Shown here: piece by piece, positions 27,120 through 35,999 of the stretch
Layout of the letters: the number at the start of each line of letters is the position of its first letter
Position numbering within the stretch: position 1 is the first letter of the stretch
NCBI RefSeq assembly: GCF_000785435.2
Contig: NZ_JTDB02000001.1
Span: forward strand, 1,206,499 to 1,270,498
Source: Paraburkholderia sacchari
GTDB lineage: Bacteria; Pseudomonadota; Gammaproteobacteria; Burkholderiales; Burkholderiaceae
DNA length: 64,000 nt
Direction of reading: 5' to 3'
Program-made: the position numbers and the translations under genes
Notes under the pieces: generated by a model
The model's input: only the letters and a program-made list of their open reading frames with translations
Database searches by the model: none
Told to the model about the DNA's origin: nothing

Positions 27120-27968
27120 ATGTCATCCAGTCCTTACTACGCACCGAAAGGCGGCCATCCGGCTCAAACCGAATTGCTGACCGATCGCGCCATGTTCACC
27201 GAAGCCTACGCGGTCATCCCGAAGGGCGTGATTCGTGACATCGTCACGAGCTACCTGCCGTTCTGGGAAAAGACCCGCCTGTGGGTGCTCGCGCGTCCGC
27301 TGACCGGCTTTGCCGAGACGTTCTCGCAGTACATCATGGAAGTGAGCCCCGGCGGCGGCAGCGACCGTCCCGAACTCGACGATCTCGCTGAAGGCGTGAT
27401 CTTCGTGGTCGACGGCGAGCTCGAGCTCACGCTCAACGGCGTCCAGCACAAGCTCGTGCCGGGCGGCTACGCCTTCATTCCGCCGCGCACGAACTGGACG
27501 CTGCACAACCGCAGCGGCGCCGTTGCGAGCTTCCACTGGCTGCGCAAGCACTACGAAGAAGTCGAAGGCGTGGGGATGCCCGAAGCTTTCGTGACGAACG
27601 AGCGCGACATCGAGCCGATCCCGATGCCCGGCACCGAAGGCCGCTGGGTCACGACGCGCTTCGTCGACATGAGCGACATGCGCCACGACATGCACGTGAA
27701 CATCGTCACGTTCGAGCCGGGCGGCGTGATTCCGTTCGCCGAAACGCACGTGATGGAGCACGGCCTCTATGTGCTCGAAGGCAAGGCCGTCTATCGCCTG
27801 AACCAGGACTGGGTGGAAGTCGAAGCCGGCGACTTCATGTGGCTGCGCGCATTCTGCCCGCAAGCCTGCTATGCGGGCGGCCCGTCGCGCTTCCGTTACC
27901 TCCTGTACAAGGACGTGAACCGCACGGTGAAGCTCACGCTCGGCCAGCAGCCGAAGCGCAAGGCCTGA
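27120..27968 (+). CDS. allE: (S)-ureidoglycine aminohydrolase
   Basis: 282 residues, ATG at 27120 (GGAGCATAGAG upstream). Bicupin protein of the YlbA/AllE family: first cupin with GVIFVVDGELELTLNG and LVPGGYAFIPPRTNWTLHN; second cupin with VNIVTFEPGGVIPFAETHVMEHGLYVLEGKAVYRLN and VEAGDFMWLRAFCPQACYAGG. The second cupin carries the Mn-binding Glu/His set of AllE. It converts (S)-ureidoglycine to (S)-ureidoglycolate plus ammonia in allantoin breakdown. No allantoinase or allantoate hydrolase of the standard types is seen nearby, so either they are elsewhere or this copy serves a related ureide. Confidence 0.88.
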   Translation: MSSSPYYAPKGGHPAQTELLTDRAMFTEAYAVIPKGVIRDIVTSYLPFWEKTRLWVLARPLTGFAETFSQYIMEVSPGGGSDRPELDDLAEGVIFVVDGELELTLNGVQHKLVPGGYAFIPPRTNWTLHNRSGAVASFHWLRKHYEEVEGVGMPEAFVTNERDIEPIPMPGTEGRWVTTRFVDMSDMRHDMHVNIVTFEPGGVIPFAETHVMEHGLYVLEGKAVYRLNQDWVEVEAGDFMWLRAFCPQACYAGGPSRFRYLLYKDVNRTVKLTLGQQPKRKA

Positions 27969-27990
27969 TAGCCGGCTTCAGGCCAGCCGC

Positions 27991-28216
27991 TCAATCGTGG
28001 CTGGGCCGCCATGGCGTCGCCGGCATATCCAGCAGGCGACGCAGGCCGCTGCGCTCGAGCATGCGCTCCGCAGCGGCCTGAACTCCCTCCAGAATCTCCG
28101 CTTCGTCGACCGACAACACGCGGTAGTCTTCCATCGAGCAACAACGCCTTCGCGGCGTCGACCGTAATCACGCAACCGTGCATGATCAGCACGCCCGCGT
28201 GCTCTCGATGGTCCAT
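27991..28216 (-). pseudogene. Amidohydrolase remnant with large internal deletion
   Basis: On the minus strand a normal start (ATG at 28216, GAGGATCC upstream) gives MDHREHAGVLIMHGCVITVDAAKALLLD, the typical first strand pair of AtzA/TrzN/SAH-deaminase-type amidohydrolases. At about 28134 another frame continues with MEDYRVLSVDEAEILEGVQA and LRRLLDMPATPWRPSHD, which looks like the C-terminus of such an enzyme and stops at 27991. About 350 middle residues are gone and the two ends are out of frame. It lies 20 bp before amidohydrolase C on the same strand (downstream of it), so it was probably in the same operon. Confidence 0.75.
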
Positions 28217-28235
28217 GTGGATCCTCTTTCGCGGG

Positions 28236-29447
28236 TTATTCGGCAAGCACGCCGTCGCGCGCGACGATGCGCCCGTTCGCCACCACCAGCTTGCGCACGG
28301 GCCGCGCGACCACCGCGTGCGCAAGCGTATCAGCGTCCACCAGCACGAGGTCCGCGCGCGCGCCCGCGTGCAGGCCGTAATCGGCGAAACCGCAGCCCTG
28401 CGCGCCCGCCGCGCTCACGCAATCGAACGCGGCCGCCAGATCGTCGTCGCGCCGCAGGTCGTAGCGCATGCCGATCAGCATCGCGCGTTCGAGCATGTCG
28501 GGCGCACCGTACGGCGTCCATGTATCGCGGATGCCGTCGTTGCCGCCGAAGATCGTGATGCCCAGCTCGCGGCAGCGCTTGAGCGGCGGCACCGGGCGCG
28601 AGGGCGGGGCGCTCGTGAGCAGCGCCACGCGCAGGCGTGCGATCCGTTCGAGCAGCGCCGTGGGTTCCGGCAATGCGCCGAGGCAAAACGCATGGCTGAC
28701 CACCACCCGCCCTTGCATGCCCAGCGCCTCCACGCGGTCGAGCAGCAGCTTGAACGTGAACGCGCCGATCTCGCCCGGTTCGTGCAGATGAATGTCGATG
28801 GGCTTGCCGTAACGCTCGGCCAGCGCAAAAGTCGCGTCGAGCGAGCCCACCGGATCGCCGTCGATCAGGGCCGGGTCGAGCGCGCCCAGTACGTCCGCGC
28901 CGGCGGCGAGCGCATCGTCGAGCAGCTTCCCGGTGCCGGGCCGGATCAGCAGGCCCGATTGCGGGAACGCGACGATCTGCATGTCGAGCACCTCGGCCAG
29001 CGCGTCGCGCGTGGCGAGCACGCCTTCGAGGTAGCGCAGGCCCGCGTCGGTGTCGATATCGACGTGGGTGCGCAGGCGCGTCGTGCCCGCCGCAAGGAAC
29101 GCGTGCGACAGCGCGAGCGACTGCACGCCCGCATCGTGCCCCGAGGTTTTGCGGAACGCGCGTTCGTTCGCGATGCGGTCGGTGAGATTCGGGCCGACTT
29201 CGTTGACATACCAGTCCTGGCCCCAGAGGGTCTTGTCGAGGTGCGTGTGGCCTTCGACGAAACCGGGCAGCAGCAGCGCGCCGCCGCCGTCTTCGACGAT
29301 GGCGGCGGGCGGCGGCGCGAGGTTCGCGAGTTTTGGACCAATCGCCTCGATGCGCCCGCCGGCAACCGAGACGGACACCGGCTGGCCGCTCGGGTCATCG
29401 GAGAGGCGGACGTTGGTAATGAGGAGAGGACGGGCAGCAGAGATCAT
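28236..29447 (-). CDS. Cytosine deaminase-like amidohydrolase C
   Basis: 403 residues from ATG at 29447. The frame extends far upstream, but the translation there is repeat-derived and the family start fits here. Motifs: PGFVEGHTHLDKTLWGQ (HxH), MQIVAFPQSGLL, KPIDIHLHEPGEIG, RVVVSHAFCLG, and IFGGNDGIRDTWTPYGAPDML with the metal Asp intact. Closest in form to CodA/AtzC-type deaminases. It is divergent from the LysR gene at 29647, the classical layout for LysR control. Confidence 0.83.
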   Translation of the reverse strand: MISAARPLLITNVRLSDDPSGQPVSVSVAGGRIEAIGPKLANLAPPPAAIVEDGGGALLLPGFVEGHTHLDKTLWGQDWYVNEVGPNLTDRIANERAFRKTSGHDAGVQSLALSHAFLAAGTTRLRTHVDIDTDAGLRYLEGVLATRDALAEVLDMQIVAFPQSGLLIRPGTGKLLDDALAAGADVLGALDPALIDGDPVGSLDATFALAERYGKPIDIHLHEPGEIGAFTFKLLLDRVEALGMQGRVVVSHAFCLGALPEPTALLERIARLRVALLTSAPPSRPVPPLKRCRELGITIFGGNDGIRDTWTPYGAPDMLERAMLIGMRYDLRRDDDLAAAFDCVSAAGAQGCGFADYGLHAGARADLVLVDADTLAHAVVARPVRKLVVANGRIVARDGVLAE

Positions 29448-29524
29448 GCTGGTTCCACAGTAGTGACCATGGGGCCGCGCAGCGCGCGGCGTCGATCTCC
29501 CCAGTTTGCCAGCGAATAGCCGGC

Positions 29525-29596
29525 GATTGCCAGCGCGACTGTTGGTCCGACTGCGAGCCTGATTACGAGCCTGATTACGAGCCGGATTGCCAGCCT
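29525..29596. repeat. Six 12-bp tandem repeats between amidohydrolase C and the LysR gene
   Basis: Consecutive 12-bp units gattgccagcgc, gactgttggtcc, gactgcgagcct, gattacgagcct, gattacgagccg and gattgccagcct fill the divergent intergenic region. Two are nearly identical, the outer ones degenerate. They sit where the LysR regulator would bind, but could also be simple slippage. Confidence 0.65.
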
Positions 29597-29646
29597 TCAC
29601 GCTACGTGATAGAAGACGCCATCCCATTCGAAAACCAAATAGTCCG

Positions 29647-30528
29647 ATGAAAAACAACCCAGGAGGGCATCGGCCGCTGTTCGATCTGGACCTGCTCAAG
29701 GCCATCGTCATGGTGGCCGATTGCGGCACGTTCACGGCGGCTTCGGCGCGGCTGCATTCGACGCAATCGACAGTGAGCCAGAAAGTGAAGCGCCTGGAGG
29801 ACATGGCGGGGCACAAGCTGCTCGAGCGCGGCGCGCGCGACGTGCGCCCGACCGACGCCGGCGAGACGCTGCTCGCCTACGCGCGGCGCATGCTCGCGCT
29901 CAACGACGAAATGCTCGAGTCGTTGGCGGGGGCGACCGTTGGCTTGACGGTGCGCCTGGGGGTGCCCGAGGATTTTGTCGGCGGGCCCACGACGCATATG
30001 CTCGCGGCCTTCACCCGCGAGCACCCGCAAGTAAAACTCGAAGTCACGAGCGGCTTGAGCCGCGACGTCGAACGCAACTACGATCGCGGCGACCTCGATC
30101 TCGCGCTTGTGAAGCACCGGCGCAACAGCCGCGAGGCCGTGGCGAGCTGGCCCGAGCAGCTGCGCTGGATCGACAGCGCGAAGAACCCCTCGTTCCAGCT
30201 CGACCCGATCCCGCTGGTGGCGTTCCCGCCGCGCGGGTTGTATCGCGACGACATGACGAACGCAATCGAAGGGCTAGGGCGGCGCTGGCGCATGAGCTTC
30301 ATCAGTTCGAGCCTGAGCGGCATCCAGGCGGCCGTGGCCGACGGGCTCGGCATCAGCCTGCTGCCGCTGCGCTCGGTCACCGCCGATCACGTCGTGCTCA
30401 CGCAAAAGAGCGGGCTGCCCGCGATCGAAACCATGGACCTCGCGCTGCTGCACCGGCCCACCGCCGACACGGTCGTGAAGGAACTCGCCCGGGCGATGTC
30501 GCGCATGATCGGCAAGCCGCGGCGCTGA
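29647..30528 (+). CDS. LysR-family transcriptional regulator
   Basis: 293 residues from ATG at 29647, chosen over an in-frame start at 29587 because the HTH then begins near residue 10. [53 protein letters not shown]. Effector domain: [33 protein letters not shown] and [20 protein letters not shown]. Divergent from amidohydrolase C and likely its regulator. A possible wider target is the whole 21.9-31.4 kb set. Confidence 0.9.
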   Translation: MKNNPGGHRPLFDLDLLKAIVMVADCGTFTAASARLHSTQSTVSQKVKRLEDMAGHKLLERGARDVRPTDAGETLLAYARRMLALNDEMLESLAGATVGLTVRLGVPEDFVGGPTTHMLAAFTREHPQVKLEVTSGLSRDVERNYDRGDLDLALVKHRRNSREAVASWPEQLRWIDSAKNPSFQLDPIPLVAFPPRGLYRDDMTNAIEGLGRRWRMSFISSSLSGIQAAVADGLGISLLPLRSVTADHVVLTQKSGLPAIETMDLALLHRPTADTVVKELARAMSRMIGKPRR

Positions 30529-30593
30529 AGGCCCGTACTGAAGGCACGTATGCCTCCATCCTTATTTCTCGTTTTCCAGCCGGAGCTGATGCC

Positions 30594-31382
30594 ATGCCGC
30601 GTTTCGCAGCGAATCTCACCATGATGTACAACGAGCACGCGTTCCTCGAGCGCTTCGCCGCCTGCGCCCGCGACGGCTTTCGCGCAGTCGAGTATCTCTT
30701 TCCGTACGAGCACCCGGCCGCCGAAATCCGCGCGCGCCTCGACGGCAACGGCCTCGTGCAGGCGCTCTTCAACGCGCCGCCCGGCGACTGGGCCGCGGGC
30801 GAGCGCGGCCTGGCCTCGCTGCCTGGCCGGGAGGACGAATTTCGCCGCTCGGTCGAGACCGCAATCGACTACGCGCGCACGATCGGCAACGACAAACTGC
30901 ATGTGATGGCGGGCCTCGTTGGCGTGGCCGGCGACCGCGCGCGCCACCACGAAACCTATCTGCGCAATCTCGCCTGGGCCGCCGAGGCCGCGCGCGGCGA
31001 CGGCATCCAGATCCTGATCGAGCCGATCAACCAGCGCGACATGCCCGGCTATTTCCTCAACCGCCAGGACGAAGGGCAGGCCATTTGCCGCGAAGTGGGC
31101 GCGCCGAATCTGCGCGTGCAGTTCGACTGCTACCACTGCCAGATCGTCGAAGGCGACCTCGCGATGAAACTCAAGCGCGACATCGCCGGCATCGGCCATA
31201 TCCAGATTGCCGGTGTGCCGGAGCGGCACGAACCGGATCTGGGCGAACTCAACTATCCCTATCTGTTCGATGTGATCGACGCGCTCGGCTATGGCGGCTG
31301 GATCGGCTGCGAGTACCGGCCGAAGGCGGCCACCTCCGATGGGCTGGGCTGGCTGCGCCCGTATCTGCAAGCTGCGCAATGA
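30594..31382 (+). CDS. hyi: Hydroxypyruvate isomerase-like TIM-barrel protein
   Basis: 262 residues, ATG at 30594 (GGAG upstream). Xylose-isomerase-like barrel with metal/catalytic residues in [16 protein letters not shown] (Glu), [14 protein letters not shown] (Asp, His), [25 protein letters not shown] and GCEYRPK (Glu). Matches Hyi/OtnI, which interconverts hydroxypyruvate and tartronate semialdehyde (or 2-oxo-tetronate isomers). Glyoxylate from ureide breakdown would enter through tartronate semialdehyde, which suits the cluster, but glyoxylate carboligase (Gcl) and GlxR are not present here. Confidence 0.82.
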   Translation: MPRFAANLTMMYNEHAFLERFAACARDGFRAVEYLFPYEHPAAEIRARLDGNGLVQALFNAPPGDWAAGERGLASLPGREDEFRRSVETAIDYARTIGNDKLHVMAGLVGVAGDRARHHETYLRNLAWAAEAARGDGIQILIEPINQRDMPGYFLNRQDEGQAICREVGAPNLRVQFDCYHCQIVEGDLAMKLKRDIAGIGHIQIAGVPERHEPDLGELNYPYLFDVIDALGYGGWIGCEYRPKAATSDGLGWLRPYLQAAQ

Positions 31383-31401
31383 ATTGACGCAGTGAATTGA
31401 A

Positions 31402-31884
31402 TTAGCGCAGGAGAATCAGTTGGGGCACCGCGTCGGCGCCGCACCAGATGATGGCGTTCTGCTGGTGTTTGTCGCCTAGCGCTTTTGCGGCGTCGAGCGT
31501 GATGCCCAGCACCAGCAAACTCGCCTCGCCGGGCCAGTGGTTCGACGGATGCTGACCGATGCCCTCGACGTACGCGAAGCCGAGGGCGTCGAGTTCGCGT
31601 GCGAGCGCCGCTTGCCGGGCCGCGTTGGTTTCGGAGTCGAGGCCTTCGCTCAGCGGATTGCAGGCGGTGATGAACGCGCTACAGGCGACGTGGCGGGCTT
31701 CATGGAGTGCGCGAAGCGCGGCGTTGAACTCGCCGGGACGCAGCGTTGCAGGCGCGTCGCCCAGTACCTCGTAGTGCGTTTCGAGGTACGCGTCGATCGT
31801 CTCGCGCGGGATGTTTGAGTCTGGGAACACGAAATCTCCGGTTATCGGCCAACGCTTCGAAAAAGGCATACACGCGCTAGCCAC
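31402..31884 (-). CDS. DUF3293 protein
   Basis: 160 residues from a GTG at 31884, preceded by GGGAGTGAGG; an ATG five codons later lacks a ribosome site. Motifs visible are IPRETIDAYLETHYEV, FITACNPLSEGLDSETNAARQAAL, GIGQHPSNHWPGEASLLVLGI and KALGDKHQQNAIIWCGAD, all typical of DUF3293. Function unknown. It begins 4 bp after the sauR-like gene and so is probably co-transcribed with it. Confidence 0.8.
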   Translation of the reverse strand: MASACMPFSKRWPITGDFVFPDSNIPRETIDAYLETHYEVLGDAPATLRPGEFNAALRALHEARHVACSAFITACNPLSEGLDSETNAARQAALARELDALGFAYVEGIGQHPSNHWPGEASLLVLGITLDAAKALGDKHQQNAIIWCGADAVPQLILLR

Positions 31885-31888
31885 GGCC

Positions 31889-32653
31889 TCACTCCCGAAA
31901 CGTCTTCGCCGTCTCCACTGCGGCGCGCCTCAAATCAGGCACGAACGCCAGCAGATCATCCAGCGTCAAGCGCCCGACCGGCGCCTGAACCGCAATCGCC
32001 GCGCACGCCCGGTTGCGGTCGAGCATCACGGGAACGGCAATCGCGATCAAGCCCTGGAGATGCTCCTGATTATTGATCGCCAGCTGGCGACGCCGCGTGA
32101 GCGCCAGTTCCTTGCGCAATACGTCGCGGTCGGTAATCGTCCGTTCCGAATGGGCGCGCAGCGGCAGCGTTTCGATCATGCGCTCGCGGCGTTCCTTGGG
32201 CAGAAAGCTCAACAGCAGCTTGCCGCTTGCCGAACAGTGCAGCGGCACATGCGAGCCCGGCTGGAGATGCATGCGCAGCGGCCACTCGGTCTCCACGCGA
32301 TCGACGTAGATCACGTCGTTGCCCGCCAGCGTGGTCAGGTTGCAGGTCTCGCCGATCTTCTCGACCAGCTGCTCCAGCAGCAGATGCCGCGCCGCCGCCG
32401 GCCCCGCGTGCATGAGCACGTTCACCGCCAGCGTTCTGACGCGCGCCGAGCACTCGTATAGCTTGTCATTGGCGCCGCGCGTGACGAGCCACGCATCGGT
32501 GAGCTGGGCCAGGATGCGATGCACGGTCTGCTTGGGCAAACCGAGCGCCTCGACGAGTTCCATCATCGCCAAAGGACGGCCCGCCTCGGCGAGCGTTTCC
32601 AGAACGCGAAACGCGCGGACTGCCGCCGCATTCGACTGGTTCGATGTGGACAC
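31889..32653 (-). CDS. sauR: IclR-family regulator of the sulfoacetate genes
   Basis: 254 residues from GTG at 32653 (CAGGAGACTCGC upstream). wHTH: AFRVLETLAEAGRPLAMMELVEALGLPKQTVHRILAQL. IclR effector domain from about residue 85: GETCNLTTLAGNDVIYVDRVETEWPLRMHLQPG, PLHCSASGKLLLSFLP and NQEHLQGLIAIAVPV. It is divergent from the sauS-like gene, the same arrangement as sauRSTU of Cupriavidus necator H16. A long palindrome lies between them. The symbol is by cluster analogy. Confidence 0.85.
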   Translation of the reverse strand: MSTSNQSNAAAVRAFRVLETLAEAGRPLAMMELVEALGLPKQTVHRILAQLTDAWLVTRGANDKLYECSARVRTLAVNVLMHAGPAAARHLLLEQLVEKIGETCNLTTLAGNDVIYVDRVETEWPLRMHLQPGSHVPLHCSASGKLLLSFLPKERRERMIETLPLRAHSERTITDRDVLRKELALTRRRQLAINNQEHLQGLIAIAVPVMLDRNRACAAIAVQAPVGRLTLDDLLAFVPDLRRAAVETAKTFRE

Positions 32654-32725
32654 GCGAGTCTCCTGTATCGGTTGTGCGGTGCGGTTTGCGCAACCTCCGA
32701 CGTTATTTTGCATCGCGCAGTGCAT

Positions 32726-32763
32726 TTTTCGGGACTGGTAAAAGTCCCGAAAATTGAATTTTC
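32726..32763. promoter_or_regulatory. Overlapping palindromes between sauR and sauS, likely IclR operator
   Basis: A perfect 11-bp inverted repeat TTTTCGGGACT-N6-AGTCCCGAAAA (32726-32753) shares its right arm with a second palindrome GAAAAT-TGA-ATTTTC (32749-32763). The second resembles the GGAAA-N-TTTCC type of site bound by IclR proteins. Both lie in the 217-bp divergent gap. The first could also fold as a hairpin. Confidence 0.6.
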
Positions 32764-32870
32764 CGAGCCTTGGCCATCGTGTGTCGCGGATTGTGCGGGA
32801 ATCGGGACTCGCATTCGCGCGCCGATGAATAGATTGGCAAGACAGCCAACGATTCAACCGGAGCTCGTCG

Positions 32871-34316
32871 ATGAATGTGAGGGACACCGCAATTCCGGCC
32901 ACTGGCGCGGGCCAAACCGACGCCCAGGCAGCGCAACTCCATGCGCTGGTTACGCGCTCGCGCGCTGCGCAACAAGCGTTCGAATTCGCCGGCCAGCAAA
33001 CGCTCGATACCGCTGCGGCCGCCGCGGCGTGGGCGATCATGGAACCGGGCCGCAACCGCGAGCTGGCCGAGCAGGCGGTGCGCGACACCGGGCTCGGCAA
33101 CGCGCAAGACAAGTTCCGCAAGAACTACCGCAAGACGCTCGGGCTGCTGCGCGACCTGCATGGCAAAAAGACTTGCGGCGTGATTGCGCGAGACGAGGCG
33201 ACGGGCATCGTCGAGATCGCACGCGCGGTCGGCGTGGTCGCGGCGATCACGCCATCGACGAATCCGGCCGCAACGCCTGCCAACAAAATCATCAACGCGC
33301 TCAAATGCGGCAATGCGGTAATTGTCGCGCCTTCGCCGAAGGGGCATGGCGTATGCGAGCGGCTGATCGGCTTCATTCACGCCGAGTTCGCGAAAGCGGG
33401 GCTGGACCCGGCGCTCGTGCAAATGCTGCCCGCGCCGGTGGACAAGGCCGCCACCGCCGCGCTGATGCGCGAAGCCGACCTCGTGGTCGCGACGGGTTCG
33501 CAGGCGAACGTGCGCATGGCCTACACCAGCGGCACGCCGGCCTTTGGCGTGGGAGCCGGCAATGTGGCGTCGATTGTCACGCGCACGGCGAATCTTCGCG
33601 ATGCGGCGCACAAGATCGCCGCGTCGAAAACTTTCGACAACGCGACGAGCTGCTCGTCGGAGAACAGCGTCGTCATCTGCGATGCCGTTTATGACGCGAT
33701 GCTGCGCGAACTCGCGGCCTGCGGCGGCGTGTTGCTCGACGCGCAGCAAAAGGCCCGGCTGCAGGCGGCGATGTGGACCGACGGCAAGCTCTCGGCGCGC
33801 TGCACAGCGAAATCGGCGGCGCAGATCGCGCACACCGCCGGTCTCGACGAGCTGGCAACTAACGCGTGCGCATTCCTCATGGTGGAGGAGTGCGGCGTCG
33901 GGGCGAGCCATCCGTTCTCGGGCGAAAAGCTCGCGCCCGTGCTCACGGTCTACCGCGCGCGCGATTTCAGCGACGCGGCGGACCTCGTGCGCAGCCTCTA
34001 CGCGTATATGGGCGCGGGCCACTCGGTCGGCCTGCACACGGCCGAGCCGCACGAAGCCGAGACGCTCGGCGCGACGCTGCCGGTCGCGCGCGTGATCGTC
34101 AACCAGGCGCATTGTTTCGCGACCGGCGGCAACTTCGACAACGGCCTGCCGTTTTCGCTCTCGATGGGCTGCGGCACCTGGGGACGCAATAACTTTTCGG
34201 ACAATCTCGGCTTTCGCCAGTACCTGAACATCACGCGCGTGGCGTTCCCGATCGAGGAGCAGGTTCCCGAGGTCGACGCCTTGCTCGGCGACTATTTCCG
34301 GAGATTCGGCCAATGA
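32871..34316 (+). CDS. sauS: Sulfoacetaldehyde dehydrogenase (acylating)
   Basis: 481 residues, ATG at 32871 (GGAGCTCGTCG upstream). CoA-acylating aldehyde dehydrogenase: AITPSTNPAATPANKIINALKCGNAVIVAPSPKG (cofactor region), nucleophile Cys261 in FDNATSCSSENSVVI and EECGVGASHPFSGEKLAPVL. Resembles the AdhE/EutE branch. In the SauRSTU system it reduces sulfoacetyl-CoA to sulfoacetaldehyde with NADPH. The stop overlaps the ligase start (ATGA). Assignment rests on the exact IclR/ALDH/ligase/MFS set and on xsc being in the same region. Confidence 0.85.
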   Translation: MNVRDTAIPATGAGQTDAQAAQLHALVTRSRAAQQAFEFAGQQTLDTAAAAAAWAIMEPGRNRELAEQAVRDTGLGNAQDKFRKNYRKTLGLLRDLHGKKTCGVIARDEATGIVEIARAVGVVAAITPSTNPAATPANKIINALKCGNAVIVAPSPKGHGVCERLIGFIHAEFAKAGLDPALVQMLPAPVDKAATAALMREADLVVATGSQANVRMAYTSGTPAFGVGAGNVASIVTRTANLRDAAHKIAASKTFDNATSCSSENSVVICDAVYDAMLRELAACGGVLLDAQQKARLQAAMWTDGKLSARCTAKSAAQIAHTAGLDELATNACAFLMVEECGVGASHPFSGEKLAPVLTVYRARDFSDAADLVRSLYAYMGAGHSVGLHTAEPHEAETLGATLPVARVIVNQAHCFATGGNFDNGLPFSLSMGCGTWGRNNFSDNLGFRQYLNITRVAFPIEEQVPEVDALLGDYFRRFGQ

Positions 34317-35932
34317 GCGCGCCCACGACGATCCGCGCGTTGATCGAGGCGCGCGCCGCGCAGTATCCGGACAAGCCGTTTATGCTGGCTGCGCCCGATG
34401 AAGGCGAAACTAACCACACAGACGGCGCGACACTCACCTTCGGCGCGCTGCTCGACCGTTGCCAGACCCTCGACCTCCGTTTTCGCGAGGCTGGCCTCAA
34501 GCCCGGCGACGTTGTTTCGGTGCTGATGGGCAACGGCATCCAGACCGCCACGCTGCTGCTCGGCGCGATGTACAGCGGCCTGATCGCGCATCCGCTCAAT
34601 CTGCTTTGCCAGACGACCCAGCTCGCCTACGTCATCGAGCATTCGGATACGCGGATGATCTTCACGAGCACGCAGACCAGCGGCGCGCTCACTGCCGCGC
34701 TGGCCGCGTTGCGCAAGCAGGGCGTGACGCGAGAGATTGCGCTCGTGCATACGGAGCCGGATGCGGTTGCGCTGCCGGTGCTGCCCTCACTGCGCGTGCC
34801 GGAGTTGGCGGCCGCCGATGAAGCGAACGCCGCGTCAGAACCCGATCTCTCTCGCCCCGAACCCGCCGTGCCCACGGGCGCCGACATTGCCTTGCTGATG
34901 TACACCTCGGGCACGACCGGCGCGCCCAAGGGCGTGCTGCTGAGTCACGACAACCTCCATGCGAACGCGCGCAACATCAGCATCGAGCACCGCCTCGCTG
35001 CCGACGACCGCGTGCTCGCTTCGCTGCCGCTCTACCACATCAACGGCCTCGTCGTGACCTTGCTCGCGCCGCTCTGGCACGCGGGATCGGTCGTGCTGCC
35101 GCCGCGCTTTTCGGCGCGCACGTTCTGGCGCGACGCCGCCCGCCACGGCTGCACCTGGATCAACGTGGTGCCGACGATCATCGCCTATCTCCTCGACGGC
35201 GACGAGCCAGCCGGGCTCGACCTCAAGGCGCTCAAATTTTGCCGGAGCGCATCGGCTGCGCTGCCGGCCGATCATCACCGCGCGTTCGAGGCGCGCTTTG
35301 GCATCGGCGTGATCGAGACCATGGGGATGACCGAGACCGCCGCGCCGGTATTCAGCAATCCGTATGATGTTTCGCGGCGCAGGATCGGCAGCATCGGTCT
35401 GCCTTCGGGCAGTGAGGCACGCGTGATCGACCGCGACGGGCGCGTCTGCGGCCCGCACGAGTGCGGCGAGATCGTGCTGCGCGGCGAGCAGGTCATGCGC
35501 GGCTACTACAAGCGTCACGAGGAGACGGCGAAAGCCTTCACCGTCGACGGCTGGCTGCGAACCGGCGACCTTGGCTATCGCGACGACGAGGGCTATTTCT
35601 ATATCAACGGCCGCTCGAAGGAGCTGATCATCAAGGGCGGCGAGAACATCGCGCCGCGCGAGATCGACGAGGCGCTGCTGCGGCACCCGGGCGTGCTGGA
35701 TGCGGCGGCGGTGGGCGTGCCCGATCCCGCCTATGGGCAGGAGATCGTCGCGTTCGTGGTGCCGCGCGACGCCCACTGGCAGGGCGCGCCCGACCCGGCC
35801 GACCTGCGCGCGCACTGCCTGCGCGAGCTCGGCCGCTACAAGACGCCCAGAGAGTTCCGCTTCGTGAGCGAGCTGCCGCGCGGCCCCTCGGGCAAGGTTC
35901 AGCGCCTCAAGCTCGTGACGCCCTCGGGCTGA
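34313..35932 (+). CDS. sauT: Sulfoacetate-CoA ligase
   Basis: 539 residues; ATG at 34313 overlaps sauS by 4 bp. ANL-superfamily ligase: LLMYTSGTTGAPKGVLLSH (P-loop, about 199), GMTETAAPVFSNP (A5), DGWLRTGDLGYRDDEGYFYINGRSKELIIKGGENIAPREID (hinge) and GPSGKVQRLKL (C-terminal catalytic Lys). Would form sulfoacetyl-CoA from sulfoacetate, ATP and CoA for SauS. Other small acids (oxalate, malonate) are handled by relatives, so specificity is inferred from the cluster. Confidence 0.83.
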   Translation: MSAPTTIRALIEARAAQYPDKPFMLAAPDEGETNHTDGATLTFGALLDRCQTLDLRFREAGLKPGDVVSVLMGNGIQTATLLLGAMYSGLIAHPLNLLCQTTQLAYVIEHSDTRMIFTSTQTSGALTAALAALRKQGVTREIALVHTEPDAVALPVLPSLRVPELAAADEANAASEPDLSRPEPAVPTGADIALLMYTSGTTGAPKGVLLSHDNLHANARNISIEHRLAADDRVLASLPLYHINGLVVTLLAPLWHAGSVVLPPRFSARTFWRDAARHGCTWINVVPTIIAYLLDGDEPAGLDLKALKFCRSASAALPADHHRAFEARFGIGVIETMGMTETAAPVFSNPYDVSRRRIGSIGLPSGSEARVIDRDGRVCGPHECGEIVLRGEQVMRGYYKRHEETAKAFTVDGWLRTGDLGYRDDEGYFYINGRSKELIIKGGENIAPREIDEALLRHPGVLDAAAVGVPDPAYGQEIVAFVVPRDAHWQGAPDPADLRAHCLRELGRYKTPREFRFVSELPRGPSGKVQRLKLVTPSG

Positions 35933-35999
35933 CGCGCGCCTGCACGCCGAGATGCAGCAGGTCAACGACACCATAAAGAGGGACTCAGGAGACGACGAC

